Positions 8,143 to 15,906 are shown, counted from the first letter of the stretch. The stretch: DNA of 34,122 nucleotides from Oscillospiraceae bacterium (GCA_021771675.1 JAETOP010000028.1:1-34122), one strand, 5' to 3'. Notes: generated from the sequence alone by a model not told the origin. Numbers and translations: made by a program.

Positions 8143-8160
8143 TTAATTCTCCTGCATTCA

Positions 8161-8250
8161 GATAGTTAGGAATTTAACGGGACGCCCGCAGTATCGCAAG
8201 GAAAATTCCTAATTCCTCATTCCTAACTCCAAATTATCTCGTATCTCCCC
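8161..8250. repeat. Period-7 repeat array upstream of buk
   Basis: ATTCCTA-like heptads run from about 8214 to 8232 and end with the linked motif TATCTCGTATCTCC. An inverted partner, GATAGTTAGGAATTT, lies at 8161-8175. The same family occurs at 21726, 26112, 29708 and 30859. Confidence 0.65.
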
Positions 8251-8253
8251 GCT

Positions 8254-8889
8254 TCAGCACCCGTCCGGGCCGCAGAAATGGCCCTGGGCAGAAAAGGCAG
8301 CGTCATTCAGCGCCTGCAGCATCTCCGATTCGGTATAGTCCTTCAGGCTGAGTCTTCTCCCATCCACGATGATGGTGGGCACCCCCTGGGGCTTCAGCAC
8401 CTCCCGGGCATAGCGGACGGCCTGGCGCTCCTTTTCAGTGTACCTGCCCTCTTCCAGCGCCCTCGTAAAATCCGTTGCGTCCAGCCCTGCCTGCTCTGCC
8501 AGACCGGCCAGCACAGAAAGGTCGCCAATGTCCAGCTCCTGAATGAAGTAGGCCCGGTACACCAGATCGTTGTAGCTTTCGCCCTTGCCGTGGTCGCAGG
8601 CATAATACCACCCTTCAAAAGCCAGCCGGGTATAGGGCCGGGGAATCACCTTGGGGGGCAGCTTCATGGGAAGCCCCAGCTGGCGGCAGGGCTCCTCCAA
8701 CACCTGATACCCCTCCCGACGGCGCTGATCGTGGTAGGTGTCCACCCGCTCCCGGGGTTCCGGGGTCAGCTCAAAAGGCTGATCGATAATCTTCGCCTCC
8801 ACCCCCAGCTTTCCCAGCGCCCGCCGAAGGGCCTCCTTCGCCACCAGGCAATAGGGGCACACATAATCCGAAACAAACAGTATTTCCAT
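8254..8889 (-). CDS. DsbA-family thioredoxin-like oxidoreductase (FrnE-like)
   Basis: The 211-residue protein has a thioredoxin fold with an inserted helical domain, as in DsbA/FrnE/2-hydroxychromene-2-carboxylate isomerase-like proteins. The redox motif CPYC is at about residues 12-15 after SDYV, and the cis-proline loop is seen as GVPTIIVDG near residue 170. The end carries a second pair of cysteines (HFCGPDGC), which is unusual and might bind metal or form a resolving disulfide. No signal peptide is present, so it acts in the cytosol, perhaps as a thiol-disulfide or glutathione-type oxidoreductase. The ATG at 8889 is preferred over GTG at 8895 because AGGTG lies 5 bp upstream. It has its own promoter. 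Confidence 0.85.
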   Translation of the reverse strand: MEILFVSDYVCPYCLVAKEALRRALGKLGVEAKIIDQPFELTPEPRERVDTYHDQRRREGYQVLEEPCRQLGLPMKLPPKVIPRPYTRLAFEGWYYACDHGKGESYNDLVYRAYFIQELDIGDLSVLAGLAEQAGLDATDFTRALEEGRYTEKERQAVRYAREVLKPQGVPTIIVDGRRLSLKDYTESEMLQALNDAAFSAQGHFCGPDGC

Positions 8890-8920
8890 ATACACACCTC
8901 ACGGTCGGTTGTCTGTGCAC

Positions 8921-8949
8921 AGTATACTACTTCCTTCCCTCAAATTCAA
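8921..8949 (-). promoter_or_regulatory. Sigma-A promoter of the DsbA-like gene
   Basis: Minus strand -35 TTGAAT (8944-8949) and -10 TATACT (8921-8926) are 17 bp apart, about 30 bp upstream of the start codon. Confidence 0.75.
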
Positions 8950-8965
8950 GCAAAATATACAGTTC

Positions 8966-8989
8966 GCCCCGCCGGGATTCCGGCGGGGC
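8966..8989 (-). terminator. Hairpin after the 102-residue protein gene
   Basis: A perfect 10-bp GC-rich stem, GCCCCGCCGG with CCGGCGGGGC, sits right after the stop codon at 8996. The following T run is weak, so termination may be partial. Confidence 0.6.
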
Positions 8990-8995
8990 TGTGTA

Positions 8996-9304
8996 TCAAT
9001 CCCACATGTGCCGCTCCAAATACTGCTCCAGGTCATAGTCATAGCGGAAGCGGACGTTTTGAATGGGCTCCCCGTCCAGGATGGCCAGGTATGCCTTCTG
9101 GTGGATGGCATTCTGCTCCTGGTTGCCCATGGACAGGTGATTGGCCACCATCAAGGCAAAGGCGGCATCCGGATAGCGGTACTCCACGGCCCCCCATTGA
9201 TCGGGGGCGGCACGAAGCAGCTCCTTCATACCGGGAATTTTACTGTAGGCCTCCCGTTCCCGGGCGGCAAGGTCCCGCATCCGCAGGGGTGTATGTTGTT
9301 GCAT
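8996..9304 (-). CDS. Hypothetical small acidic protein
   Basis: 102 residues, beginning MQQHTPLRMRDLAAREREAY and ending in a charged YDYDLEQYLERHMWD tail. No membrane segment, signal or known domain is recognised; it is predicted mostly helical. The ATG at 9304 is chosen because AAGGAG stands 8-9 bp upstream, while the upstream in-frame ATG has no such site. A well-formed sigma-A promoter and a downstream hairpin frame it as a single-gene unit, so it is likely real and expressed. Function unknown. Confidence 0.7.
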   Translation of the reverse strand: MQQHTPLRMRDLAAREREAYSKIPGMKELLRAAPDQWGAVEYRYPDAAFALMVANHLSMGNQEQNAIHQKAYLAILDGEPIQNVRFRYDYDLEQYLERHMWD

Positions 9305-9338
9305 GACACGATTCTCCTTAACGCAAAACTCGACGTGA

Positions 9339-9367
9339 ATCATACCACGGAAAAAAATGAAAAACAA
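9339..9367 (-). promoter_or_regulatory. Sigma-A promoter of the 102-residue protein gene
   Basis: Minus strand -35 TTGTTT (9362-9367) and -10 TATGAT (9339-9344) with a 17-bp spacer, about 35 bp upstream of the start codon. Confidence 0.65.
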
Positions 9368-9427
9368 GTCTTGACATGGCCCACGCCTGTGAGAATCTTA
9401 TCAAAAAACTGTCCAAATTTTTGTACA

Positions 9428-9823
9428 CTATTTTTTCCGGAAGATTTTGCGGACTATCTTCCAGATTAGTGCCAACACCAAATAGATGGCAAAGCCCGCC
9501 AGGAAGCCTCCGATGCCGAAGACAATATCCGCAAAATCCATGGTTCCGGTGGATGTGACCTTTTGGCCGATCTCTATGCCAAAGGTGAGCACCACAATCA
9601 GCGTCAGGGTGTACAGCCAGGAGACAGCCATCTCCCAGCCCCGTCTGGTCAAAAATTTCACAATTGGGTGAACCAGCAGAAACAGGCACATTCCCACAGC
9701 GCCGATCACCAGAAAATGGAGCTCCTTGTCGGAAAAATTTGGTTCCAGATTGTTGTTCAGCTGCAAAATCCAGGTGTGGATGTCCGCCAGGCGGTAGACG
9801 AGCCAATACAAAAAATCTTTCAT
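9428..9823 (-). CDS. Small three-helix membrane protein, VanZ-like
   Basis: 131 residues with three clear membrane segments (about 35-57, 66-83 and 97-121) and a basic C terminus (WKIVRKIFRKK). The GIEIGQ motif after the second segment, followed by DFADIVFGIGGFLAG, is reminiscent of VanZ-family proteins (E..Q......D...N..G). The family assignment is tentative. It overlaps the upstream dTMP-kinase-like gene by four bases (ATGA), so the two are translationally coupled and form an operon. Role unknown; VanZ-like proteins are usually linked to envelope stress or glycopeptide response. Confidence 0.65.
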   Translation of the reverse strand: MKDFLYWLVYRLADIHTWILQLNNNLEPNFSDKELHFLVIGAVGMCLFLLVHPIVKFLTRRGWEMAVSWLYTLTLIVVLTFGIEIGQKVTSTGTMDFADIVFGIGGFLAGFAIYLVLALIWKIVRKIFRKK

Positions 9824-10485
9824 GAAACCTCCTTCGTTACCATGCAGAGGATTTCCTGCTGAATGGATTCCACCGAACGCATATTGTCCCCGGCGCAGCA
9901 GTCAACCATCTGCCAGCCCAGCTTCCCGCTGCAATACTCCGCCGCCTGGCGGCTGCAGTTGAGGTAGGGCAGATTCCCCTCGTGGATGTCCTTCCGGCTC
10001 TCATCCCCCTGGTAGCGCTGCGTCATCAGCCGTTGGCTTACCAGAGGATCCACCCGGAGATACACCACCATATCCGGAGTGGGAATGCCCAGCAGGTCAT
10101 ATTCAAAATGGAAGAGCCACTCCAAAAATCCGTCCCACTGTTCCCGGGGCAGCTTGCTGCACTGGTGGACGGCGTTGGAGGTGGTGTACCGATCCGCCAC
10201 CAGAATGCCCCCCTGGGCATAGAAGGACTCCCAGTTCTGCTTGAAGGAGGCGTAGCGATCCACCGCATAGAATGTGGAGGCGGCGTAGGCGTTCACATCC
10301 CCGGGATTGCTGCCGAACTGGCCGCCCAGGTACATTTTTACCAGAGCGGAGGAGTCGGAGGAATAGTTGGGGAAGGAAATCTTCCGCACCCGCTCCCCCC
10401 GGGCCTCCAGGTTCTTCACCAGCTCCCCGGCCTGGGTTCCCTTGCCGCTGCCGTCCAGTCCTTCAATTACAATGAGTTTTCCCAT
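9820..10485 (-). CDS. tmk: Thymidylate kinase-like nucleotide kinase
   Basis: The 221-residue protein fits dTMP kinase, which phosphorylates dTMP to dTDP with ATP in the cytosol. The P-loop is GLDGSGKGTQ at residues 9-18. The second position after the lysine is glycine instead of the usual threonine, which gives it an adenylate-kinase-like GKGTQ ending. The DR(Y/H) nucleoside site is VADRYTTSNAVHQ, and the LID segment is RLMTQRYQGDESRKDIHE, arginine-containing as in tmk. This clostridial type differs from the canonical gene, so it could be a paralogue with altered substrate. Its ribosome site is weak. It is the first gene of an operon with the VanZ-like gene. Confidence 0.82.
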   Translation of the reverse strand: MGKLIVIEGLDGSGKGTQAGELVKNLEARGERVRKISFPNYSSDSSALVKMYLGGQFGSNPGDVNAYAASTFYAVDRYASFKQNWESFYAQGGILVADRYTTSNAVHQCSKLPREQWDGFLEWLFHFEYDLLGIPTPDMVVYLRVDPLVSQRLMTQRYQGDESRKDIHEGNLPYLNCSRQAAEYCSGKLGWQMVDCCAGDNMRSVESIQQEILCMVTKEVS

Positions 10486-10587
10486 CTTTTAAGCTTCTTT
10501 CCTAATAGATTATACCCATTCACAGGAATTGCTGCAAATTGCCTCATAAAGTGGGGCAAAGAATCCGGTACATGTCCTTATCTCTGA

Positions 10588-10621
10588 ATGGTATCATACC
10601 ATATTTCTGAACGGATAGCAA
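10588..10621 (-). promoter_or_regulatory. Promoter of the tmk operon with overlapping palindrome
   Basis: Minus strand -35 TTGCTA (10616-10621) and -10 TATGAT (10593-10598) are 17 bp apart. A perfect palindrome, ATGGTAT-C-ATACCAT (10588-10602), covers the -10, suggesting an operator. The rest of the 10486-10680 spacer shows nothing else. Confidence 0.6.
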
Positions 10622-10680
10622 ATTATTTGTTTCTTTAACAAATATAGATCAGTGAACTCAAAAGAAGCCAGGTTGCGTTG

Positions 10681-10712
10681 TTGACATAATTGTCAAAAAA
10701 GTTGACATAATT
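10681..10712. promoter_or_regulatory. Tandem TTGACATAATT sites (possible operator)
   Basis: TTGACATAATT occurs at 10681 and again at 10702, 21 bp or two helical turns apart. The first copy is part of a perfect palindrome, TTGACA-TAAT-TGTCAA. They lie just upstream of the promoter at 10732. Confidence 0.5.
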
Positions 10713-10731
10713 AAGAAAAATGCAGAAAAAT

Positions 10732-10760
10732 TTGACTTTTCTCTTAGAATATGTTATTAT
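10732..10760 (+). promoter_or_regulatory. Sigma-A promoter of the SleB-like protein gene
   Basis: -35 TTGACT (10732-10737) and -10 TATTAT (10755-10760) with a 17-bp spacer. The resulting leader of about 135 nt contains GAATTCT...AGAGAATTC pairing and GC-rich palindromes near 10870-10885 of unknown role. Confidence 0.7.
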
Positions 10761-10903
10761 TTTTTCAGAAGAATTCTATGTCTCTCCTTCCGGGACGCAG
10801 AGAATTCGACCAACTATTTACCTATTTCCGGTTATAATGAGAGTCCCGGGAGAAAATTGCCGCAGCGGCTCGCCCCGGGGCGAACAAAGAAGGAGATGAT
10901 CGT

Positions 10904-11557
10904 ATGGATGATATTCAGAACGAAACACCAAGAAAAGGACAAGGGATGGAACCCAGGGTGCGGCGGCGCCGGAAGAAGCGGAGCCTGCCTATCCCCGCCT
11001 TTCTCATCCATCTGGGGGAGGATGTACGGTGGTACTACGACATTCGGCTGTGGTCGCCGCTGATCCTGCTGCTGCTCATTTTGGCGCTCCTTCCCGGCAA
11101 GAAGGCCGAGGTTCAGCCCGAGGCCACAGAGCCGGAGATTTCCACCGTGGAAACCACCGAAGACACCACTCCCACCCAACCGCCCGTCAATCAGGAGGCG
11201 ACAGCGCTGGCAAGGCTGGCGGATTCCGTGGGCGCCGGCCGGTCGGACAATGTAAAGACCATCATCATGTGGGTGGCCGTCAACCGCTCCGAGGACCGGG
11301 CCAACGGCTACGGCCAAAGCCTGATCGACGAAATTGCCCGGCCCAACCAGTGGCAGGGCTATGACGAAAACGCCCCCTATACCGACGGCACCTATGCCAT
11401 GGCCCTCAGCGTCCTGGACACCCAGGCCCGGGGCGGCCTCCGGCCCCTGGATTCGGACATGCTCTGGTTCGTCCTCAACGACGACGGTTCCATCACCCTG
11501 CGCAACCAGTTCGCCGCCACCGGCAACCAGAAGTGGCGGGAGAAAACCGTAAAGTAA
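10904..11557 (+). CDS. Membrane-anchored protein with SleB-like domain
   Basis: 217 residues. A basic N terminus (RVRRRRKKR) precedes one membrane anchor at about residues 51-65 (SPLILLLLILALL). A Thr/Pro/Glu-rich linker follows, then an extracellular domain from about residue 98. The domain segment IIMWVAVNRSEDRANGYGQSLIDEIARPNQWQGY, followed by a Y.DGTY motif, resembles the SleB/CwlJ-type cell wall hydrolase fold (Hydrolase_2), in which an NRV-like motif precedes the substrate groove. I could not place the catalytic glutamate with certainty, so the activity is inferred. The start ATG follows AAGGAG at 8 bp. It is a single gene with its own promoter and terminator. Confidence 0.65.
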   Translation: MDDIQNETPRKGQGMEPRVRRRRKKRSLPIPAFLIHLGEDVRWYYDIRLWSPLILLLLILALLPGKKAEVQPEATEPEISTVETTEDTTPTQPPVNQEATALARLADSVGAGRSDNVKTIIMWVAVNRSEDRANGYGQSLIDEIARPNQWQGYDENAPYTDGTYAMALSVLDTQARGGLRPLDSDMLWFVLNDDGSITLRNQFAATGNQKWREKTVK

Positions 11558-11569
11558 CTACATCAAAAA

Positions 11570-11603
11570 CATCCGTATGGCTTTTGTCCATACGGATGCT
11601 TTT
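11570..11603 (+). terminator. Terminator after the SleB-like gene
   Basis: CATCCGTATGG pairs with CCATACGGATG around seven bases and is followed by CTTTTG. Confidence 0.85.
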
Positions 11604-11629
11604 GCAGTTGGGGCATATTCCTACGGGGT

Positions 11630-13015
11630 CTAATCCGGCAGCAGGGTGGCGGACTGGGTAGTGCCGATGGCCTCCACCGAAACAATGTCGTCAATGTTCA
11701 CGGCGCTGTTGAGCATACACAGGCAGAGACCGTCCTCCACGGATAGCTGAAAAAGCGTATTGTCCATCTGGCCATTGCGTACAACGAAAGTGGAGCCGTC
11801 CTTCATATTCAGGCAAATCTCACTGGAACCTCCCATAGAATACTTCTCGTCATTGATTCGGATGCACAGGGCATTCACCATCACATCTCCATTTCCGAAG
11901 GTTCTATTTGGCAGGGAGCCGCTTTCTGGCAGGGAAATAATGATTTTATTGGGCTGAGGCTGGGCATCCTGCTCCAGTCTGGCCAGAATCCGATAGGCCG
12001 CCACTGTTATTTCTTCTGTTCTCCCAGCGAAGGCCTGATCCACATGGCCATCTCCCAGCAGGTCGCGAAGCTTCTGCTCTGCCTGCTCCGCTGTCAGCTC
12101 CCGGCGAAGGCGCTGCTGAATATCCTCCAGAGGATCCACTTGTCGGGTTTGGTGGGCCCGGTCAAATTCATAGGCGGCCAGGAAATAGTAGTCGTCGTAA
12201 AAGCCGGTATAGCCGGACATGTTCTGAACCTCCTGCAGCTTTGCCGCCGCCTCCTCTGCGGTCAGCTCCTGGCGAAGCTCCTCCTTCCGGGCGGCGATGT
12301 AATCCGTCCGTTCCTGCTCCGCCCGGTCTTGGGCTTCCTTCTGCGCCTCCTGCTCATTGCGGTTCGCCAGGGTAATGGCAAAGACAGCGCCGGCAGCAGG
12401 ATTGTCCGTGTGGAAATAGTAGGTCATAGCAAGGCAGCCGTCCGTGGTCTTTTCAGGAATCTGATAGGCGTAGCCATACTGGTTGATCTCCAGCATATAA
12501 GGCCAAATCCCCCCATTGGGTTGCTTTTGCAGCCTGGTTTCATCCAGAGGCTCGTCATGCTCCAGGGCCAGAGTGATGAAGCCGCTGCGGGTTTCATTGT
12601 CATAGACGTAGGCGTCCACCGTCAGCTTATAGCCATCAGTCTGAACGGTCTGGCCTACCGGGGAGACCCATTTTTCCAGCTCCTGGGCAACGGTTTCCTC
12701 CACCGGGGTTTTTTCATACCCCGGCTGCACCATAACATTGGGCCAGGGCTTCTGAGGGTCGGAAACCAGGCTGGGCTCCTCTTTGTCGAAGCCGGTGTGC
12801 TCCCCATACAGGCCCTGGATCATCTGTGCCGGGTTGTCGTAAAGAAGAAAGCCCACAGCAGCGAAGGCCGTGCCGATCAGGGCCGTAGCAATCACCGCCG
12901 CCAGCAGCAGCCGCCCCAGCTTTCCGCCGGAGTGGCCGCTGTTTTTCCCCTCTGTCTTTTCCAGTCTGTTCTCCCCCAAGCGCCCGATGGCCAAAAATAG
13001 TTCTTCCGCCTTCAT
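11630..13015 (-). CDS. Anti-sigma-like membrane protein paired with ECF sigma factor
   Basis: 461 residues starting at the ATG at 13015, which overlaps the sigma gene stop by four bases (ATGA). The apparent longer open frame upstream is only an out-of-frame read through the sigma gene and is rejected. The short cytosolic N terminus (MKAEELFLAIGRLGENRL) is followed by one membrane segment at about 34-56 and a large extracellular part. That part has a beta-rich domain at about 70-230, then two related helical repeats (R.ELTAEEAAAKLQEV and R.ELTAEQAEQKLRDL), then a C-terminal beta domain. The N-terminal tail plus membrane anchor is what is expected of an anti-sigma factor of the DUF4179/clostridial kind, but no zinc anti-sigma motif is seen. 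Signal sensed unknown. Confidence 0.72.
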   Translation of the reverse strand: MKAEELFLAIGRLGENRLEKTEGKNSGHSGGKLGRLLLAAVIATALIGTAFAAVGFLLYDNPAQMIQGLYGEHTGFDKEEPSLVSDPQKPWPNVMVQPGYEKTPVEETVAQELEKWVSPVGQTVQTDGYKLTVDAYVYDNETRSGFITLALEHDEPLDETRLQKQPNGGIWPYMLEINQYGYAYQIPEKTTDGCLAMTYYFHTDNPAAGAVFAITLANRNEQEAQKEAQDRAEQERTDYIAARKEELRQELTAEEAAAKLQEVQNMSGYTGFYDDYYFLAAYEFDRAHQTRQVDPLEDIQQRLRRELTAEQAEQKLRDLLGDGHVDQAFAGRTEEITVAAYRILARLEQDAQPQPNKIIISLPESGSLPNRTFGNGDVMVNALCIRINDEKYSMGGSSEICLNMKDGSTFVVRNGQMDNTLFQLSVEDGLCLCMLNSAVNIDDIVSVEAIGTTQSATLLPD

Positions 13016-13572
13016 AATATGTATCCCTCCTGCGTCAAGTGTGCTTTCAGCTTTTGCCGGGTGCGGCTCAGGCTTTTGAGAACCGCCTCCGGCTTCATAT
13101 GAAAGCGCTGGGCGATGGCAGTCGTATCCTCCACGAAGAAGTAGCGGCGGAGGAACACATTCTGCTCCCGCTCCGGCTGGGTGTCTAGGAAAGCGGCGAT
13201 GGCCTTGGTCAATTCCTTGGCCTCCCAGGCCGCCTCCACGTTGGAGTCCGTGCCCACGCACTCCTCCAGCTCCTCCAGCGCCAGCTGGACTTCTCCCCCG
13301 CCCCGCTTCTGGGCGTGGTCGGCCCGCCACCGGGTGAACGCCAGATTCCGGGTGATTTTCGCCAGGAACTGCCGCAGCACCCTGGGGCGAGTGGGCGGGA
13401 TGGACTGCCAGGCTTTCAGATAGGTGTCGCTGACCGTCTCCTCCGCATCGGGGGGACTGCATAGAATCCGGTTCGCCAGGGAAAAGCAGTAGCCACCGTA
13501 TTTTACCTCTGTCTGAACCAGCGCCTGTTCATCCCGGGCGAAGTACAGCGCCACAATCTGCTCATCGTTCAT
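13012..13572 (-). CDS. ECF RNA polymerase sigma factor
   Basis: 186 residues with region 2 (about 8-85, including YCFSLANRIL and DAEETVSDTYLKAWQSIPP, then FLAKITRNLAFTRWR for -10 recognition) and region 4 (about 125-180, with FLRRYFFVEDTTAIAQRFHMKPEAVLKSLSRTRQKLK as the -35-binding helix-turn-helix). This is a minimal extracytoplasmic-function sigma-70. The ATG at 13572 is chosen because GGAGG lies 7 bp upstream; an upstream in-frame start lacks a site. It is coupled by a four-base overlap to a membrane protein that is probably its anti-sigma factor. It is a clear paralogue of the sigma gene at 18222 (shared DAEETVSDTYLKAW.SIPPTRP). Confidence 0.92.
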   Translation of the reverse strand: MNDEQIVALYFARDEQALVQTEVKYGGYCFSLANRILCSPPDAEETVSDTYLKAWQSIPPTRPRVLRQFLAKITRNLAFTRWRADHAQKRGGGEVQLALEELEECVGTDSNVEAAWEAKELTKAIAAFLDTQPEREQNVFLRRYFFVEDTTAIAQRFHMKPEAVLKSLSRTRQKLKAHLTQEGYIL

Positions 13573-13650
13573 AGAATTTCCTCCATTTCGTGCAGCATAA
13601 AAGGCCTTCACCCTACATGACGCAAAACAAGGCCCTTTCTGACCAAAAAG

Positions 13651-13915
13651 GTGAAAAAATTTGAGGCTACCCGAAAGCAGCCCCAGAGTGCCCCAAAAGG
13701 CCTCGCAGAGTTTGCCGCCGCAGCGGCAAATAAAGTCAAATCATTTTCTGCCAGGGCGTGTACCTGGCAGAAAATACATCTCAGGCTGCGTGTGTGCGAG
13801 TTGTGCGCCGTAGGCGCACAAGGAGTGCGCTAAGCAGACTGCAATCTTCCCGTCGGAAAGCCCCAAAGGGGATTTTCGATGGTATGTTTTGAGGCTGCCC
13901 GGAGGCAGCCCCAAA
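13651..13915. repeat. Spacer filled with hairpins between ECF sigma and pta
   Basis: Between the sigma gene and pta there is no gene, but at least four perfect hairpins: 13711-13730 (TTTGCCGC/GCGGCAAA), 13743-13775 (12-bp stem ATTTTCTGCCAG), 13801-13821 (TTGTGCGCC/GGCGCACAA) and 13891-13912. The block is bounded by direct repeats beginning TTTGAGGCT at about 13660 and 13889. The density suggests a composite repeat or structured RNA. Confidence 0.65.
13891..13912 (-). terminator. Hairpin terminator after pta
   Basis: GGCTGCC pairs with GGCAGCC about 17 bp after the pta stop codon. The T run is poor. A degenerate second copy lies at 13660-13684. Confidence 0.5.
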
Positions 13916-13928
13916 TGTCTTGAAAAGC

Positions 13929-14927
13929 TTACGCCATTGCGGCGGTGATGATGGCCATCTTGTAGACTTCCTCGGCGTTGCAGCCCCGGGACAGGTCGTT
14001 GATGGGGGCAGCCAGGCCCTGGAGGATGGGGCCATAGCCCTCGAAGCCGCCCAGACGCTGGCCGATCTTGTAGCCGATGTTACCGGCCTCGATGTTGGGG
14101 AAGATGAAGGTATTGGCATAGCCCGCCACAGGGGACCCGGGGAACTTCAGCTGGCCAACCTCGGGAGCCACGGCGGCGTCAAACTGCATCTCGCCGTCGA
14201 TCATCAGCTCGGGGGCCATCTGCTTGGCGATGGCAGTGGCATCGTGGCTCAGCTTCACCGTGCCGCCCTTGCCGGAGCCGTTGGTGGAGAAGCTCAGCAT
14301 GGCAACCTTGGGATCGATGCCGAAGACCTTGGCGGTCTTGGCAGTCTCCACCGCTACCTCGGCCAGCTTCTGGGCAGCGGAAACCACCACGTTGCCCTCC
14401 TTGTCCACGGTGTCCTCATAGCTGATGTTGATGGCGCAGTCGCCCATGGCCAGCTTCTCATCTCCACGAACCATGATGAAGCAGGAGGAAACCAGATGAG
14501 CGCCGGGCTTGGTCTTCACCAGCTGCAAAGCGGGACGGACAGTATCGGCGGTGGAGTAAGTAGCGCCGCCCAGCAGGCAGTCCACCTTGCCCTGCTTGAC
14601 CAGCATGGTGCCGAAATAGTTGCCCTTGCTCAGAGCGGCACGGCACTCGTCGGCAGACATCTTGCCCTTGCGCAGGGCAACCATGGTCTCCACCATTTCG
14701 TCCATACCGGCGTAGGTGGCGGGATCCAGGATTTCCACGCCCTCGATATTGAAGCCGCCCTTGGCAGCGGCGGCCTTGACAGCTTCCACATTGCCAACCA
14801 GTACAGGAGTCAGGAAGCCGCCCTCCACCAGCCGGGAAGTGGCCTCCAGAATACGATTGTCGGTGCCCTCGGTAAAGACGATCTTCCGGGGATTTTTCTT
14901 CAAGGTTTCAATCATTGCAGTGAACAT
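13929..14927 (-). CDS. pta: Phosphate acetyltransferase
   Basis: 332 residues of the PTA_PTB family in the short, single-domain form. It catalyses acetyl-CoA plus phosphate to acetyl phosphate plus CoA, feeding acetate formation and substrate-level ATP. Recognisable segments are KIVFTEGTDNRILEAT, GNYFGTMLVKQGKVDCLLGGATYSTADTVRPALQ, the central LSFSTNGSGKGGTVKL (CoA/phosphate site) and the C-terminal PNIEAGNIGYKIGQRLGGFEGYGPILQGLAAPINDLSRGC, which is diagnostic for Pta rather than Ptb. The ATG at 14927 follows GGAGG at 9 bp; an upstream TTG in frame is less likely. No ackA is adjacent; buk is about 6 kb away. It is monocistronic with its own promoter. Confidence 0.95.
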   Translation of the reverse strand: MFTAMIETLKKNPRKIVFTEGTDNRILEATSRLVEGGFLTPVLVGNVEAVKAAAAKGGFNIEGVEILDPATYAGMDEMVETMVALRKGKMSADECRAALSKGNYFGTMLVKQGKVDCLLGGATYSTADTVRPALQLVKTKPGAHLVSSCFIMVRGDEKLAMGDCAINISYEDTVDKEGNVVVSAAQKLAEVAVETAKTAKVFGIDPKVAMLSFSTNGSGKGGTVKLSHDATAIAKQMAPELMIDGEMQFDAAVAPEVGQLKFPGSPVAGYANTFIFPNIEAGNIGYKIGQRLGGFEGYGPILQGLAAPINDLSRGCNAEEVYKMAIITAAMA

Positions 14928-14977
14928 TGGAATCAACCTCCATATATCCGGGCAAAATGCCCATTTTTTACAGTTAA

Positions 14978-15006
14978 ATTATATCTCAGTTTCCCCCAGG
15001 GTGCAA
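14978..15006 (-). promoter_or_regulatory. Sigma-A promoter of pta
   Basis: Minus strand -35 TTGCAC (15001-15006) and -10 TATAAT (14978-14983) with a 17-bp spacer. The leader includes a small GGGCA-TTT-TGCCC hairpin. Confidence 0.8.
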
Positions 15007-15107
15007 GTCTTTTTTTTCACTTCTCCCATTTCCCGTGGGTTTTCGGGAATCAGGATTTTCCTTTGGTTAAATTGATGAAATTTCTTTTTCAGACTGTGAT
15101 TTTCCTA

Positions 15108-15136
15108 TTGATTTTTGTGAGAAATTACTTTATAAT
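15108..15136 (+). promoter_or_regulatory. Sigma-A promoter of minD
   Basis: -35 TTGATT (15108-15113) and -10 TATAAT (15131-15136), 17 bp apart, about 30 bp upstream of the TTG start. Confidence 0.8.
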
Positions 15137-15165
15137 GAAGGAAACTATGATGAGGGGCGATTGGC

Positions 15166-15906
15166 TTGGGCGAAGTGTATGCTGTTGTTTCCGGCAAGGG
15201 CGGCACCGGGAAAACCTCCGTCTGTGCCGGAATTGCCACCGCCCTGGCCGAAGGCGGGAAACGGGTGCTATGCGTGGACTGCGACGTGGGGCTGCGCAAT
15301 CTGGATATTTCCCTGGGCATGTCCGACAATGGCAATCTATCCTTTCTCGACGTTTCCGAATACGGCTACGATTTGAAAAACGCCCCCTGTCACAGTGTCT
15401 ACCCAAATTTAAGCTTTCTCACCGCCCCCATGAACCGGAGCGCTGAGGACATCGACCCCGGGCCCTTCACCCAGCTGCTCTACCGGGCCCGGTCGGAATT
15501 TGATTTTATTTTTCTGGATGCCCCCGCCGGGGTGGAGGCGGGCTTCCGCCTGGCCACCGGCGGAGCGGACCAGTTTCTTCTGGTTACCGGCGCAGGCCCC
15601 GCCGCCGTGCGGGATGCTGCCAGAGTGGGAGAGCTGCTGGAGCTGGCCGGGAAGACCGGTGTCCGGCTGGTGGTGAACCGGGTGGACAAGGCCATGCTCT
15701 CCACCGTCCGGATGACCATTGACGACATTATGGACACCGCCGGGCTGCCCCTGGCTGGGATCGTGCTGGAGGATCCCCACGTGACCCTGGCCGCCGCCTT
15801 CTCAGCGCCCCTGCTGCAATACGCCAGCCGGTGCGACGCCGCCAGGGCCTATCGGCGAATCGCCGCCCGCATTCAGGGAATCCGTCAGCCCATTCCCTTC
15901 CGCTAA
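15166..15906 (+). CDS. minD: MinD/ParA-family ATPase
   Basis: 246 residues of the deviant Walker A ATPase family. Motifs are SGKGGTGKTS at 9-18 (deviant Walker A with signature lysine), VDCDVGLRNLDISLGM (switch I region typical of MinD), FIFLDAPAGVEAG (Walker B) and LVVNRVDK. MinD positions the division septum by membrane-dependent dimerisation. The C terminus IQGIRQPIPFR lacks an obvious basic amphipathic targeting helix of the usual type, so membrane binding is uncertain. No minC or minE gene is next to it. The start is TTG, with a GAGGGG site upstream. The stop codon lies inside the left target-site duplication of a MITE. Confidence 0.85.
   Translation: MGEVYAVVSGKGGTGKTSVCAGIATALAEGGKRVLCVDCDVGLRNLDISLGMSDNGNLSFLDVSEYGYDLKNAPCHSVYPNLSFLTAPMNRSAEDIDPGPFTQLLYRARSEFDFIFLDAPAGVEAGFRLATGGADQFLLVTGAGPAAVRDAARVGELLELAGKTGVRLVVNRVDKAMLSTVRMTIDDIMDTAGLPLAGIVLEDPHVTLAAAFSAPLLQYASRCDAARAYRRIAARIQGIRQPIPFR

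Noticed and set aside
13016..13462. N-terminal extension of the anti-sigma-like protein to 610 residues
   Set aside because: The extra residues are an out-of-frame reading of the ECF sigma gene; the ATG at 13015 overlaps the sigma stop codon as ATGA, the usual coupling.
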